A stretch of 6,013 nt of DNA, taken from contig CACXFY010000125.1 in the NCBI GenBank assembly GCA_902767005.1, forward strand, positions 1 through 6,013, given 5' to 3'. Below are positions 1 through 5,772 of this stretch, one piece after another. A program made the translations under genes and the position numbers. The notes beneath the pieces are model-generated. The model did not search any database. It was not told where the DNA came from and saw only the letters and a list, made by a program, of their open reading frames with translations. This stretch comes from an uncultured Erysipelotrichaceae bacterium. Lineage in GTDB: Bacteria; Bacillota_I; Bacilli_A; RF39; UBA660. Within the stretch, counting starts at the first letter, position 1, and each line of letters begins with the position of its first letter.

Positions 1-618
1 TATTCCTATTAATATTGGTATTTTATAATTGCTTTTATGTTTGATTATTAAATATATTATTATTAAAGTTAATAAAGCAGGAAGATGTTGATTTGTTAAA
101 ATAGTGTTTAAATATAATGGATATAAATATAGTAAATAGAATAATGATACTACTTTAGCAAACATTTTAGTAGATAATTCTTTACTTATTAAATAGATAA
201 ATACAGCTACTAAAGTTGTGATAATTGCATTAACTATTTTTAAGAACAGAACACTATTTATTATTTTTAATAATAGTGTTTGATATAGGACATGACCTAA
301 TTGATAAGAAAAAGTAGTGAAGTAAAAAGTATTTAGAAAACTTAGATCATGATTTAAGAGACTAATAGATGCATCATACATAGTTTTAAAGTCATCAACT
401 ATCGGTACTTTTAAATAAATAATAGTTAATATTTTTATTAGTAAACTAATTATAAATAGAATAATAACAAAATGCTTATTAATTCTTTTAGCTAAAAAAA
501 TACATAAAAATAAGATTGGTAAAGCTAAAAGAATAGTATATTTTTGTTTAGTAAATATAAATAGTATTATAAAGATAATGAATAATACGTATTCAAAGAT
601 TTTGATTAGCTTTTTCAT
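1..618 (-). CDS. GT-C membrane glycosyltransferase (GT39/ArnT-PMT-like), N-terminal 206 residues, cut by window edge
   Basis: Reading the minus strand from the ATG at 618-616 gives an uninterrupted 206-codon frame that leaves the window. It starts MKKLIKIFEY and is almost wholly hydrophobic, with membrane segments near residues 8-23, 28-43, 49-69, 121-144, 152-171 and 179-193. After the third segment comes VPIVDDFKTMYDAS (71-84). An acidic pair in the first outer loop is the usual catalytic site of GT-C enzymes of the GT39/ArnT/PMT type, here D75/D76. SYQLGHVLYQTLLLK (104-118) and TNQHLPALL (175-183) also fit this family. Such enzymes move a sugar from a polyprenyl-phosphate donor to a lipid, polymer or protein on the outer membrane face; the acceptor cannot be told. 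AAGGTGAT lies 3 nt before the ATG, supporting this start. It is transcribed divergently from another membrane glycosyltransferase. Family members are usually about 450-600 residues, so more than half lies outside. Confidence 0.82.
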   Translation of the reverse strand, partial: MKKLIKIFEYVLFIIFIILFIFTKQKYTILLALPILFLCIFLAKRINKHFVIILFIISLLIKILTIIYLKVPIVDDFKTMYDASISLLNHDLSFLNTFYFTTFSYQLGHVLYQTLLLKIINSVLFLKIVNAIITTLVAVFIYLISKELSTKMFAKVVSLFYLLYLYPLYLNTILTNQHLPALLTLIIIYLIIKHKSNYKIPILIGI

Positions 619-635
619 GTAATCACCTTAGCTTG

Positions 636-664
636 ATATTATCACAAGTATTGTTTATTTTCAA
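636..664 (-). promoter_or_regulatory. Sigma-A-type promoter of the minus-strand glycosyltransferase
   Basis: On the minus strand TTGAAA (-35, plus positions 659-664) is separated by exactly 17 bases from TAATAT (-10, plus positions 636-641). A TGA just before the -10 gives the extended TGnTAATAT form. This is the best two-box promoter in the window. The expected transcription start is about 629-632, leaving a leader of only about 10-14 nt that begins next to the AAGGTGAT ribosome site. Confidence 0.72.
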
Positions 665-682
665 TAATACTTATGGTATTAT
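664..682. repeat. Perfect 7-5-7 inverted repeat between the divergent promoters, possible operator
   Basis: ATAATAC (664-670) and GTATTAT (676-682) are perfect reverse complements around the 5-base centre TTATG. The right arm contains the -10 box of the plus-strand GtrII gene, and the left arm touches the -35 box of the minus-strand gene. A protein bound here could affect both divergent genes. Against this, both arms are AT-rich and a 7-bp palindrome can arise by chance in such sequence. Confidence 0.35.
674..682 (+). promoter_or_regulatory. Extended -10 promoter of the GtrII gene
   Basis: TGGTATTAT (674-682) is an extended -10 (TGn followed by TATTAT). There is no good -35 at normal spacing; TTGTTT at 651-656 is 20 bases away. 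Extended -10 promoters can work with a weak -35. The expected transcription start is around 688-690, about 9 nt before the ATG at 698. Confidence 0.5.
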
Positions 683-688
683 AAGAGT

Positions 689-694
689 GGTGAT
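689..694 (+). promoter_or_regulatory. Ribosome binding site that sets the GtrII start at ATG 698
   Basis: GGTGAT (689-694) matches the downstream half of the Bacillota Shine-Dalgarno region (GGAGGTGAT), which also precedes the other genes here. It sits 3 nt before the ATG at 698. A TTG at 695 directly precedes that ATG in frame but would leave no spacer, so 698 is preferred. Confidence 0.65.
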
Positions 695-697
695 TTG

Positions 698-2161
698 ATG
701 AAAAAATTATTAAATAAAAATAGTTATTTAATAATACTTATTACAGTATTAGTAGGTATGATTATTCATTTCTCAATTTATACTAAGAATTTATTGAGTG
801 CAGATATTTTATTATATGATTCTTATTATAATTCATATCTTTGGGAGATTAGTTTAGGAAGATTTGGATTATTTATTGTAGGATTATTAAAGAGTTATTT
901 ATCGGTACCAATAATAGAAGTATTTAGTAGTCTAGTTATACTTGGTATTATTAATGTAATACTATTAGATTTTTTAAAGATAAAGAATAAATATTTAAAT
1001 ATAGTATTTATTACTTGTACACCGATTGTTTCTTGTATTTTGTTATTTTATTATTGTAGTTTTAGTTATATGATTTCTATGTTAAGTATTGTACTTAGTA
1101 TTTATTTATTATATAAATTGAAATCTAAATATAAATATTTAATTAGTATAATGTTAACTATTATAGCTTTATCTATTTATCAAGCATCTATTTCTATTGG
1201 TATTACTTTAATTGTTATTTATTCTATTAAATTATTATTTGATAATAACTTTAAGATTAAAGAATTAATGTTTAATATGATTAGTATTTTAATAGGATTA
1301 TTTATTTATTATATATTAGTAAAAATAAGTATTAGTTTATTTCATATAAATATTAGTGATTATAGTAATGCGAATAGTTTAAATATATTAGAATTAATTA
1401 AGGCTATTCCGAATAAAATAATTGATTCTTATAAATATTTTTATTATTATTTCTTTGGTAATAATAGTGAGATTATTAAAAATTATTATATGAAGAATCA
1501 TATACTTAATTATTTATTATTTATCGTGCTTGGTTTTAGTTTAATTATTAAGTTAATTAATAGTAAGAGTACTATTGGTAATAAAATATTTATTATAGTT
1601 TTAGTATTATTATTACCTATATTTATGAATAGTATTAGTTTTATTGTACCTATTAGTAAGTTTCAATTACTTATGGGTGGTAGTTACTTATTATTATATT
1701 ATTTCTTATTTAGTTTGAATGATATTAAGTATATTAAAGTTATTAGTATTATATTAATATGTTTATTACTTAGAAATTATATAGTACAAGATCAGGCTAC
1801 TTATTTGAGTTTAAATAATACTAAGAATAAATATGATACTGTTATTGATATTGTTATAAATAATAATATTAATGATTTAGATAAAGAGTTTATGATTTAT
1901 GGTAGTTTAAGTAAGAGTAATAATTTTGATAAGATTTATAAAATGAATTATGGTTTTATTGGAGATTTAGATATTTTCTGGGGAGAAGATTATACTAATT
2001 CTAAGAATGGATTTATTAGATATATGTATTTCTATAAAGGATTAGATATTAATTATGTTAATGAAGATGATTATAATAAATTATTAAAGAGTAAAGAATT
2101 TAAAAAAATTAATAATTATTATGATGTTATTAATGATAAAATTGTGATAAAATTTTCTTAG
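698..2161 (+). CDS. GtrII-type polytopic membrane glucosyltransferase
   Basis: This is a 487-residue membrane protein with about ten hydrophobic segments followed by a soluble tail (about 365-487) expected outside the cell. The N-terminal part carries the pattern of the glucosyltransferase GtrII family (Pfam glucos_trans_II): a first membrane helix, then an outer loop ADILLYDSYYNSYLWEISLGRF (35-56) with acidic D36/D41, W49 and the GR pair G54-R55, and later CTPIVSC (107-113) and LSIYQASISI (158-167). Known members take glucose from a polyprenyl-phosphate carrier and add it to O-antigen or other surface glycans; the acceptor here is unknown. The start at 698 has GGTGAT upstream. A TTG one codon earlier is in frame but unlikely. 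The stop TAG is ten bases before the next gene and no terminator lies between, so the two are probably co-transcribed. Base composition is extreme (9 G+C in 60 at 1381-1440), largely from Ile/Leu/Phe/Tyr/Asn codons. Confidence 0.85.
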   Translation: MKKLLNKNSYLIILITVLVGMIIHFSIYTKNLLSADILLYDSYYNSYLWEISLGRFGLFIVGLLKSYLSVPIIEVFSSLVILGIINVILLDFLKIKNKYLNIVFITCTPIVSCILLFYYCSFSYMISMLSIVLSIYLLYKLKSKYKYLISIMLTIIALSIYQASISIGITLIVIYSIKLLFDNNFKIKELMFNMISILIGLFIYYILVKISISLFHINISDYSNANSLNILELIKAIPNKIIDSYKYFYYYFFGNNSEIIKNYYMKNHILNYLLFIVLGFSLIIKLINSKSTIGNKIFIIVLVLLLPIFMNSISFIVPISKFQLLMGGSYLLLYYFLFSLNDIKYIKVISIILICLLLRNYIVQDQATYLSLNNTKNKYDTVIDIVINNNINDLDKEFMIYGSLSKSNNFDKIYKMNYGFIGDLDIFWGEDYTNSKNGFIRYMYFYKGLDINYVNEDDYNKLLKSKEFKKINNYYDVINDKIVIKFS

Positions 2162-2171
2162 AGGTGATAAT

Positions 2172-3806
2172 ATGAAGAGAAATTTACTTGGAATTTCAAC
2201 ATTTACTTTAGTTGGATTGTATGCATTATTATCAGTTATAGTACTTGGTGTATGTTTATTTACTGGTATTAGTATGTATATTGGACTTGGTATTAGTTTA
2301 GTAGTATTAATTATTCAATTTTTAATTGCTCCTTGGATAACTGATATTACTATGAGATGGTTTTATAAAGCTAAGTTTGGGGCAGAGATTCCTACTTATT
2401 TAAATGAATTTGTAGATGGTATCTGTACTAAATATAAGATGAAGAAACCAAAATTTGCGATTATTGATGATGGAGCTCCTAATGCATTTACTTATGGTAG
2501 AACTAAGAACGACGCTAGAGTAGTTCTTACTAGAGGTATTTTTGAATTATTAAAAGAAGAAGAAGTTAAAGCAGTTGTTGGTCATGAGCTAGGACATGTA
2601 GTTCATTATGATATGTTATTTATGACTGTAGCTCAAGTAGTACCACTTGTTTTATATTTTGTATATCAAATATTAATTGATTCTAGTGATAATAGTAGTA
2701 ATAATAACAATAGTGGTTATGGGCAATTAATTGGTATTATTGCGTATGTATTATATATTATTTCACAATATATTATTTTGTGGTTATCAAGAACGAGAGA
2801 ATATTATGCAGATCAATTTAGTGTAGAAGAAACTAAAAATCCAAATGCTTTAGCACAAGCCTTAGTTAAAATAGGATTTGGATTGAGTGTTAATTATGAT
2901 AGTAATGATACTCAAGAAGAAGATGGAAAGAAGAAGAAAAAAATTCGCTCAACAAAAGATGTTGGAGCTTTAGGAATATTTGATTCTAAAACTTCAAAGA
3001 GTTTAATAGTAGCATCTAATAATAATATTGATAACAAAGATAGTATTAAGAACGCTATGAAATGGGAGATGTGGAATCCTTGGGCATTTATTTATCAATT
3101 ACAATCTACTCATCCATTAATTTCAAAGAGATTACTTGCGATAAGTGGTGTTAGTAAAGATTATGGACAAGATCCATATATTGTATTTGATTTAGTAAAG
3201 CCTGAAAGTTATGTTGATGATTTCTTCCTTGAATTATTAATTAAGTATTTACCAAGCCTTTTCTTTATCGCAGCATTTGCATTGTTTGTGGTATTTATGG
3301 CTTTAGATAATATTAGTTATAGTTTCATTAGTTGTGGAATTGCTGGTATTATTGGTGTAATATTCTTATTTATTAGATTTAAGAGAAGTCATAAGAGTGG
3401 ATATAGTCCAAAGACTATTAAAGATTTACTTGGAGAAGTTAAAGTTAGTGGTGTTACTTCTGTACCTTGTGAATTACAAGGAAATGTAATAGGTAAAGGA
3501 GATCCAGGTTGTATCTTTAATGAAGACTTTACTTTAAAAGATGAAACAGGAATTATATTCTTAGATTATAATCAACCATTATGGATATTAAATAAAGTTT
3601 TTGCATTATTTAAGTCACATCAATATGTTGATAAAACTATTAAAGTAAAAGGTTGGTATAGAAGGAGTCCAGTACCATATGTGGAAATATATGAGTGGGA
3701 AGTAGATGGCCAAAAGAAGAAAGTATATACTTACATAGTTACTATAGTATTATATATAATACTTTTATTAGTATTTATTGGTCTATTAGTATTTGGAATT
3801 ATTTAG
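2172..3806 (+). CDS. M48 (HtpX-like) membrane zinc metalloprotease with extra C-terminal domain
   Basis: The 544-residue product begins with two membrane segments (about 12-31 and 37-55), then an M48 peptidase domain. The zinc site is complete: HELGH at 138-142 gives H138, E139 (catalytic) and H142, and the third ligand is E210 in SRTREYYADQFS (206-217). NAFTYG (104-109) and STHPLISKR (312-320) are further M48 landmarks. Two membrane segments flank an Asn/Ser-rich loop (171-181) between HELGH and E210, as in HtpX, which acts at the inner face of the membrane on damaged membrane proteins. Unlike HtpX of about 290 residues, it continues with a further membrane hairpin (361-402), a beta-rich soluble domain (about 420-512) with CELQGNVIGKGDPGCIF and KGWYRRSPVPYVEIYEW, and a last membrane helix (519-543). 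GAGGTGAT overlaps the preceding stop and sets the ATG. The gene ends in an intrinsic terminator. Substrates are unknown. Confidence 0.92.
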   Translation: MKRNLLGISTFTLVGLYALLSVIVLGVCLFTGISMYIGLGISLVVLIIQFLIAPWITDITMRWFYKAKFGAEIPTYLNEFVDGICTKYKMKKPKFAIIDDGAPNAFTYGRTKNDARVVLTRGIFELLKEEEVKAVVGHELGHVVHYDMLFMTVAQVVPLVLYFVYQILIDSSDNSSNNNNSGYGQLIGIIAYVLYIISQYIILWLSRTREYYADQFSVEETKNPNALAQALVKIGFGLSVNYDSNDTQEEDGKKKKKIRSTKDVGALGIFDSKTSKSLIVASNNNIDNKDSIKNAMKWEMWNPWAFIYQLQSTHPLISKRLLAISGVSKDYGQDPYIVFDLVKPESYVDDFFLELLIKYLPSLFFIAAFALFVVFMALDNISYSFISCGIAGIIGVIFLFIRFKRSHKSGYSPKTIKDLLGEVKVSGVTSVPCELQGNVIGKGDPGCIFNEDFTLKDETGIIFLDYNQPLWILNKVFALFKSHQYVDKTIKVKGWYRRSPVPYVEIYEWEVDGQKKKVYTYIVTIVLYIILLLVFIGLLVFGII

Positions 3807-3829
3807 AGTACATTAGTACTCTTTTTTTT
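3805..3829 (+). terminator. Intrinsic terminator of the GtrII-protease transcript
   Basis: AGAGTAC (3805-3811) pairs perfectly with GTACTCT (3816-3822) around an ATTA loop, followed by a run of T to 3829. The hairpin begins inside the TAG stop codon (3804-3806) of the protease gene, so the gene and its terminator overlap by two bases. Confidence 0.88.
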
Positions 3830-3830
3830 G

Positions 3831-3836
3831 TATAAT
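3831..3836 (+). promoter_or_regulatory. -10 box of the HD-kinase fusion gene
   Basis: A consensus TATAAT lies one base after the terminator T-tract. No convincing -35 is seen at normal spacing, where the sequence is the terminator hairpin itself (3808-3813, GTACAT). The ATG is 17 nt downstream, so the leader would be about 10-12 nt and begin close to GGGAGG (3843-3848). The ten-base word TATAATAGGT (3831-3840) recurs at 5755-5764 before the prepilin gene. Confidence 0.45.
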
Positions 3837-3853
3837 AGGTATGGGAGGTATTT

Positions 3854-5161
3854 ATGAATATAGTAGATAAAGCATATGATTTTGCATTAAAAGCGCATCA
3901 TGGTCAAAGAAGAAAGAGTGATAAAACTAAGCCTTTTATTGTACATCCAATTGATGTTAGTTTATTACTTAAGGATTATGGCTTTGATGATAATGTGGTT
4001 AGTGCTGGAGTATTACATGATGTAGTCGAAGATACTAAATATACAATAGAAGATATTGAAAAAGAATTTGGTAGTGATATTGCATCTTTAGTTATGGGTG
4101 ATAGTGAACCAGATAAATCTTTATCTTGGGAAGAGAGAAAGAACCATACGATTAAGACAGTTAAGAATTTAGATTTAAGACATAAAGCTATTGTATGTTG
4201 TGATAAGATTAGTAATTTATCTGATCTACAAATATTGTTTGAAGAAAAAGGTGAATATGACTTTAGTTCTTTTAAGAGAGGTTTTGAAGATCAGAAATGG
4301 TATTATGAAAGTATATATAAAAGTTTAATTACTAATGAAGATAAAGAATTAGAAATGTTTAAAAGATATAAGCAATTACTTGATGAGGTTTTTTATAAGA
4401 AACATGATAAATTTATTAGTGATAAGATATTTGAAGGGGAAGAAGAGTATTATAATAAATTAAGAAATTTATATTATAGAAGACGTGAATTAGAAAAATT
4501 AAAAAGAATAGAGAAGATGGATACTTTTGTTATAGAGTTTACTGGTACTCCAAGAACTGGTAAAACTACTTTGATTCATAATTTATATGATTATTTTAAA
4601 AAAGGTGGTTTTAAAGTAGAAATAATAGAAGAATTTACTACTAGTAAAAGATATAAAAAAGAGATATATCCATTATTAAAAGATAAGTATAAAAATATAG
4701 TTAATACTGAAATACCTAAATATGTATTGAAAGAATTAAATGAGAATTTAGAAAAGGACTATGACATTATAATAGTAGATAGATGTTTATTTGATAGATT
4801 AATTTGGGTAGATAGATTATATCTTAAGAATGGAATGAGTGAAGAAGAATATAACAATTATAAAGAAGAGTACATTCCATTAATTAATAATAAAATAGAT
4901 ATTATAATAGGTACTTATTGCGATAGTATTACAGCTTTAAAGAGAGATTATTTTGCTAATCTTAGTTTAGATGAAAGACATTTTTTAAATAAAACTAATG
5001 TAGATGAATATAATAAGAGTTTTAAAAGAATGAAGAAGTTAAATAAAAATGTATGTTTTATTGATACTAATTGTGATATAAAAGATGTTAGTGTTAAAGC
5101 ATGTGATAATATTCTTAATAAGATGAGAAGTAAATATTTAGAAAAGATTAATAAAATGTGA
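3854..5161 (+). CDS. Fusion: RelA/SpoT-type HD alarmone hydrolase domain plus P-loop nucleotide-kinase-like domain
   Basis: This 435-residue soluble protein has two domains. Residues 1-160 form an HD phosphohydrolase of the RelA/SpoT/MESH1 type. R20-K21, H31, H55-D56, E59-D60 in HDVVEDT, D117 and N121 in CCDKISNL match, in order, the residues of Rel hydrolase domains that bind Mn2+ and the nucleotide and catalyse release of pyrophosphate from (p)ppGpp. No synthetase or regulatory domain follows. A charged helical linker (160-222, with EEEYYNKLRNLYYRRRELEK) leads to a P-loop domain: Walker A GTPRTGKTT (231-239), a Walker B-like strand DYDIIIVDR (302-310), the DRCLFDR motif (309-315) and a lid-like stretch KRDYFANLSLDERHFL (363-378). 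This order resembles deoxynucleoside/thymidylate kinases, but the substrate cannot be read off and a non-kinase NTPase is possible. GGGAGG precedes the ATG by 5 nt. The gene has its own -10 after a terminator and is followed after 23 bases by a small membrane-anchored protein. Confidence 0.85.
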   Translation: MNIVDKAYDFALKAHHGQRRKSDKTKPFIVHPIDVSLLLKDYGFDDNVVSAGVLHDVVEDTKYTIEDIEKEFGSDIASLVMGDSEPDKSLSWEERKNHTIKTVKNLDLRHKAIVCCDKISNLSDLQILFEEKGEYDFSSFKRGFEDQKWYYESIYKSLITNEDKELEMFKRYKQLLDEVFYKKHDKFISDKIFEGEEEYYNKLRNLYYRRRELEKLKRIEKMDTFVIEFTGTPRTGKTTLIHNLYDYFKKGGFKVEIIEEFTTSKRYKKEIYPLLKDKYKNIVNTEIPKYVLKELNENLEKDYDIIIVDRCLFDRLIWVDRLYLKNGMSEEEYNNYKEEYIPLINNKIDIIIGTYCDSITALKRDYFANLSLDERHFLNKTNVDEYNKSFKRMKKLNKNVCFIDTNCDIKDVSVKACDNILNKMRSKYLEKINKM

Positions 5162-5167
5162 TATAAT
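5159..5167 (+). promoter_or_regulatory. Possible extended -10 promoter overlapping the stop codon of the fusion gene
   Basis: TGATATAAT (5159-5167) is a perfect extended -10 whose TGA is also the stop codon of the HD-kinase gene. The ATG of the next gene is 17 nt downstream, after GGTGATG (5174-5180). No clear -35 is seen. It could give the small membrane protein its own transcript in addition to read-through, but TATAAT is common by chance in this AT-rich DNA. Confidence 0.35.
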
Positions 5168-5184
5168 ATGAATGGTGATGAAAA

Positions 5185-5679
5185 ATGAGTAAAACAACTT
5201 TTACTATGTTTGTTACTTTTTTAGTTCTAGTATTAGTGGGAGTTACAACTACTTATATAATTTATAAATATGTGGATACTAATAATAGTATTTCTAATAA
5301 TAATAGTGATTATGAGGAAGAAGAAGATATTTCTAACAACAATAGTGATGTTAATTCTGAAGTGGAAGATGTGGGATTAACAAGAACAGTTAATGAATTT
5401 CAATTTAAAGATGAATTTGGTAGTGGACAAAAACTTGTTACTATTAAGGCAGTTGAATGTGAAAGATTAACTGGTTTTCCTGGGGCTACAAGTAATGTAT
5501 ATTGTGTAACAGGTAATAAAGAATTAATACATCTGGAATTAGCTAATTTGACACAAAAGATAATTGCGACTAACATAGATAGAATTGAAGTAAATGGTAA
5601 TGGTGTTTTAGCTTATTATAATACGAATTATAATAGTAAAATAGAAGATAGTTATGTTACTTATGTAGAAAGTAATTAA
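5185..5679 (+). CDS. Small single-pass membrane-anchored extracytoplasmic protein, function unknown
   Basis: I do not recognise this 164-residue protein. A short N-terminus (MSKTTF) is followed by one membrane segment (about 7-27) of signal-anchor type; there is no lipobox cysteine or clear signal peptidase site. Next comes a flexible acidic Asn/Ser/Glu linker (31-62), in which ISNNNSD occurs twice (36-42 and 49-55) around an EEEE run. The rest (63-164) looks like a small beta-rich domain and holds the only two cysteines, C92 and C107, which could form a disulfide outside the cell. This layout suggests a tethered envelope or binding domain, but no enzyme motif is visible. GGTGATG lies 4 nt before the ATG. 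It follows the HD-kinase gene by 23 bases and precedes a prepilin gene after a terminator, so a role beside either is possible but unsupported. The last codons lie inside the terminator hairpin. Confidence 0.75.
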   Translation: MSKTTFTMFVTFLVLVLVGVTTTYIIYKYVDTNNSISNNNSDYEEEEDISNNNSDVNSEVEDVGLTRTVNEFQFKDEFGSGQKLVTIKAVECERLTGFPGATSNVYCVTGNKELIHLELANLTQKIIATNIDRIEVNGNGVLAYYNTNYNSKIEDSYVTYVESN

Positions 5680-5693
5680 CTGTCTTTTTTTTT
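5647..5693 (+). terminator. Intrinsic terminator overlapping the end of the small membrane protein gene
   Basis: GATAGTTA (5647-5654) pairs with TAACTGTC (5677-5684), 8 bp with one G-U. Inside it TTACTT (5657-5662) pairs with AAGTAA (5670-5675), giving a long stem with a small bulge and a 7-nt loop. A run of nine T follows (5685-5693). The TAA stop (5677-5679) sits in the descending arm, so most of the hairpin is coding sequence. Confidence 0.78.
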
Positions 5694-5751
5694 GCCATTT
5701 TATATATTTATGTTGTACAAAATACTTGTTTTTCATGAGAAATTGCATTAG

Positions 5752-5760
5752 TATTATAAT
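5752..5760 (+). promoter_or_regulatory. -10 region of the prepilin gene
   Basis: TATTATAAT (5752-5760) offers two overlapping -10 boxes, TATTAT (5752-5757) and TATAAT (5755-5760). Only weak -35 candidates exist: TTTTTC (5729-5734) is 17 bases before the first, and TTTCAT (5731-5736) is 18 before the second. The ATG is 12-15 nt downstream, so the transcript would start within or just before the AGGTGAGG ribosome site (5761-5768). The rest of the 5694-5772 gap shows only an 8-base palindrome TTGTACAA (5713-5720), of unknown meaning. Confidence 0.5.
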
Positions 5761-5772
5761 AGGTGAGGTATT

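Noticed and set aside
1..618. Plus-strand gene or non-coding region in the first 600 bases
   Set aside because: The plus strand has frequent stops, while the minus strand is open throughout with a good promoter, ribosome site and GT-C motifs.
695..700. TTG start one codon before the ATG of the GtrII gene
   Set aside because: The TTG is directly after GGTGAT with no spacer; the ATG at 698 has normal spacing and is the stronger codon.
1000..1800. Recurring words such as TATTAGTATT, suggesting dispersed repeats
   Set aside because: They fall in frame on Ile-Ser-Ile type codons in hydrophobic stretches of AT-rich coding DNA; there is no regular spacing, so neither a repeat array nor CRISPR.
2145..2153. 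TGATAAAAT before the protease gene as an independent promoter
   Set aside because: The hexamer is imperfect, lies inside the GtrII coding end and has no -35; the 10-base gene gap is explained by co-transcription. It is kept only as part of the spacing pattern.
5159..5188. Possible TGA-as-Trp reading, given the Mollicutes-like composition
   Set aside because: Reading through the TGA at 5159 meets a second TGA at 5186 and soon a TAG. All Trp codons in the other genes are TGG and no gene has an in-frame TGA, so the standard code fits.
5713..5720. TTGTACAA palindrome upstream of the prepilin as an operator
   Set aside because: Eight bases of perfect symmetry alone are expected by chance in AT-rich DNA, and no second copy was seen near it.
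5694..5772. Riboswitch or small RNA in the gap before the prepilin gene
   Set aside because: The gap is under 80 bases, shows no conserved riboswitch core or stable paired stems, and the likely promoter lies next to the start codon.
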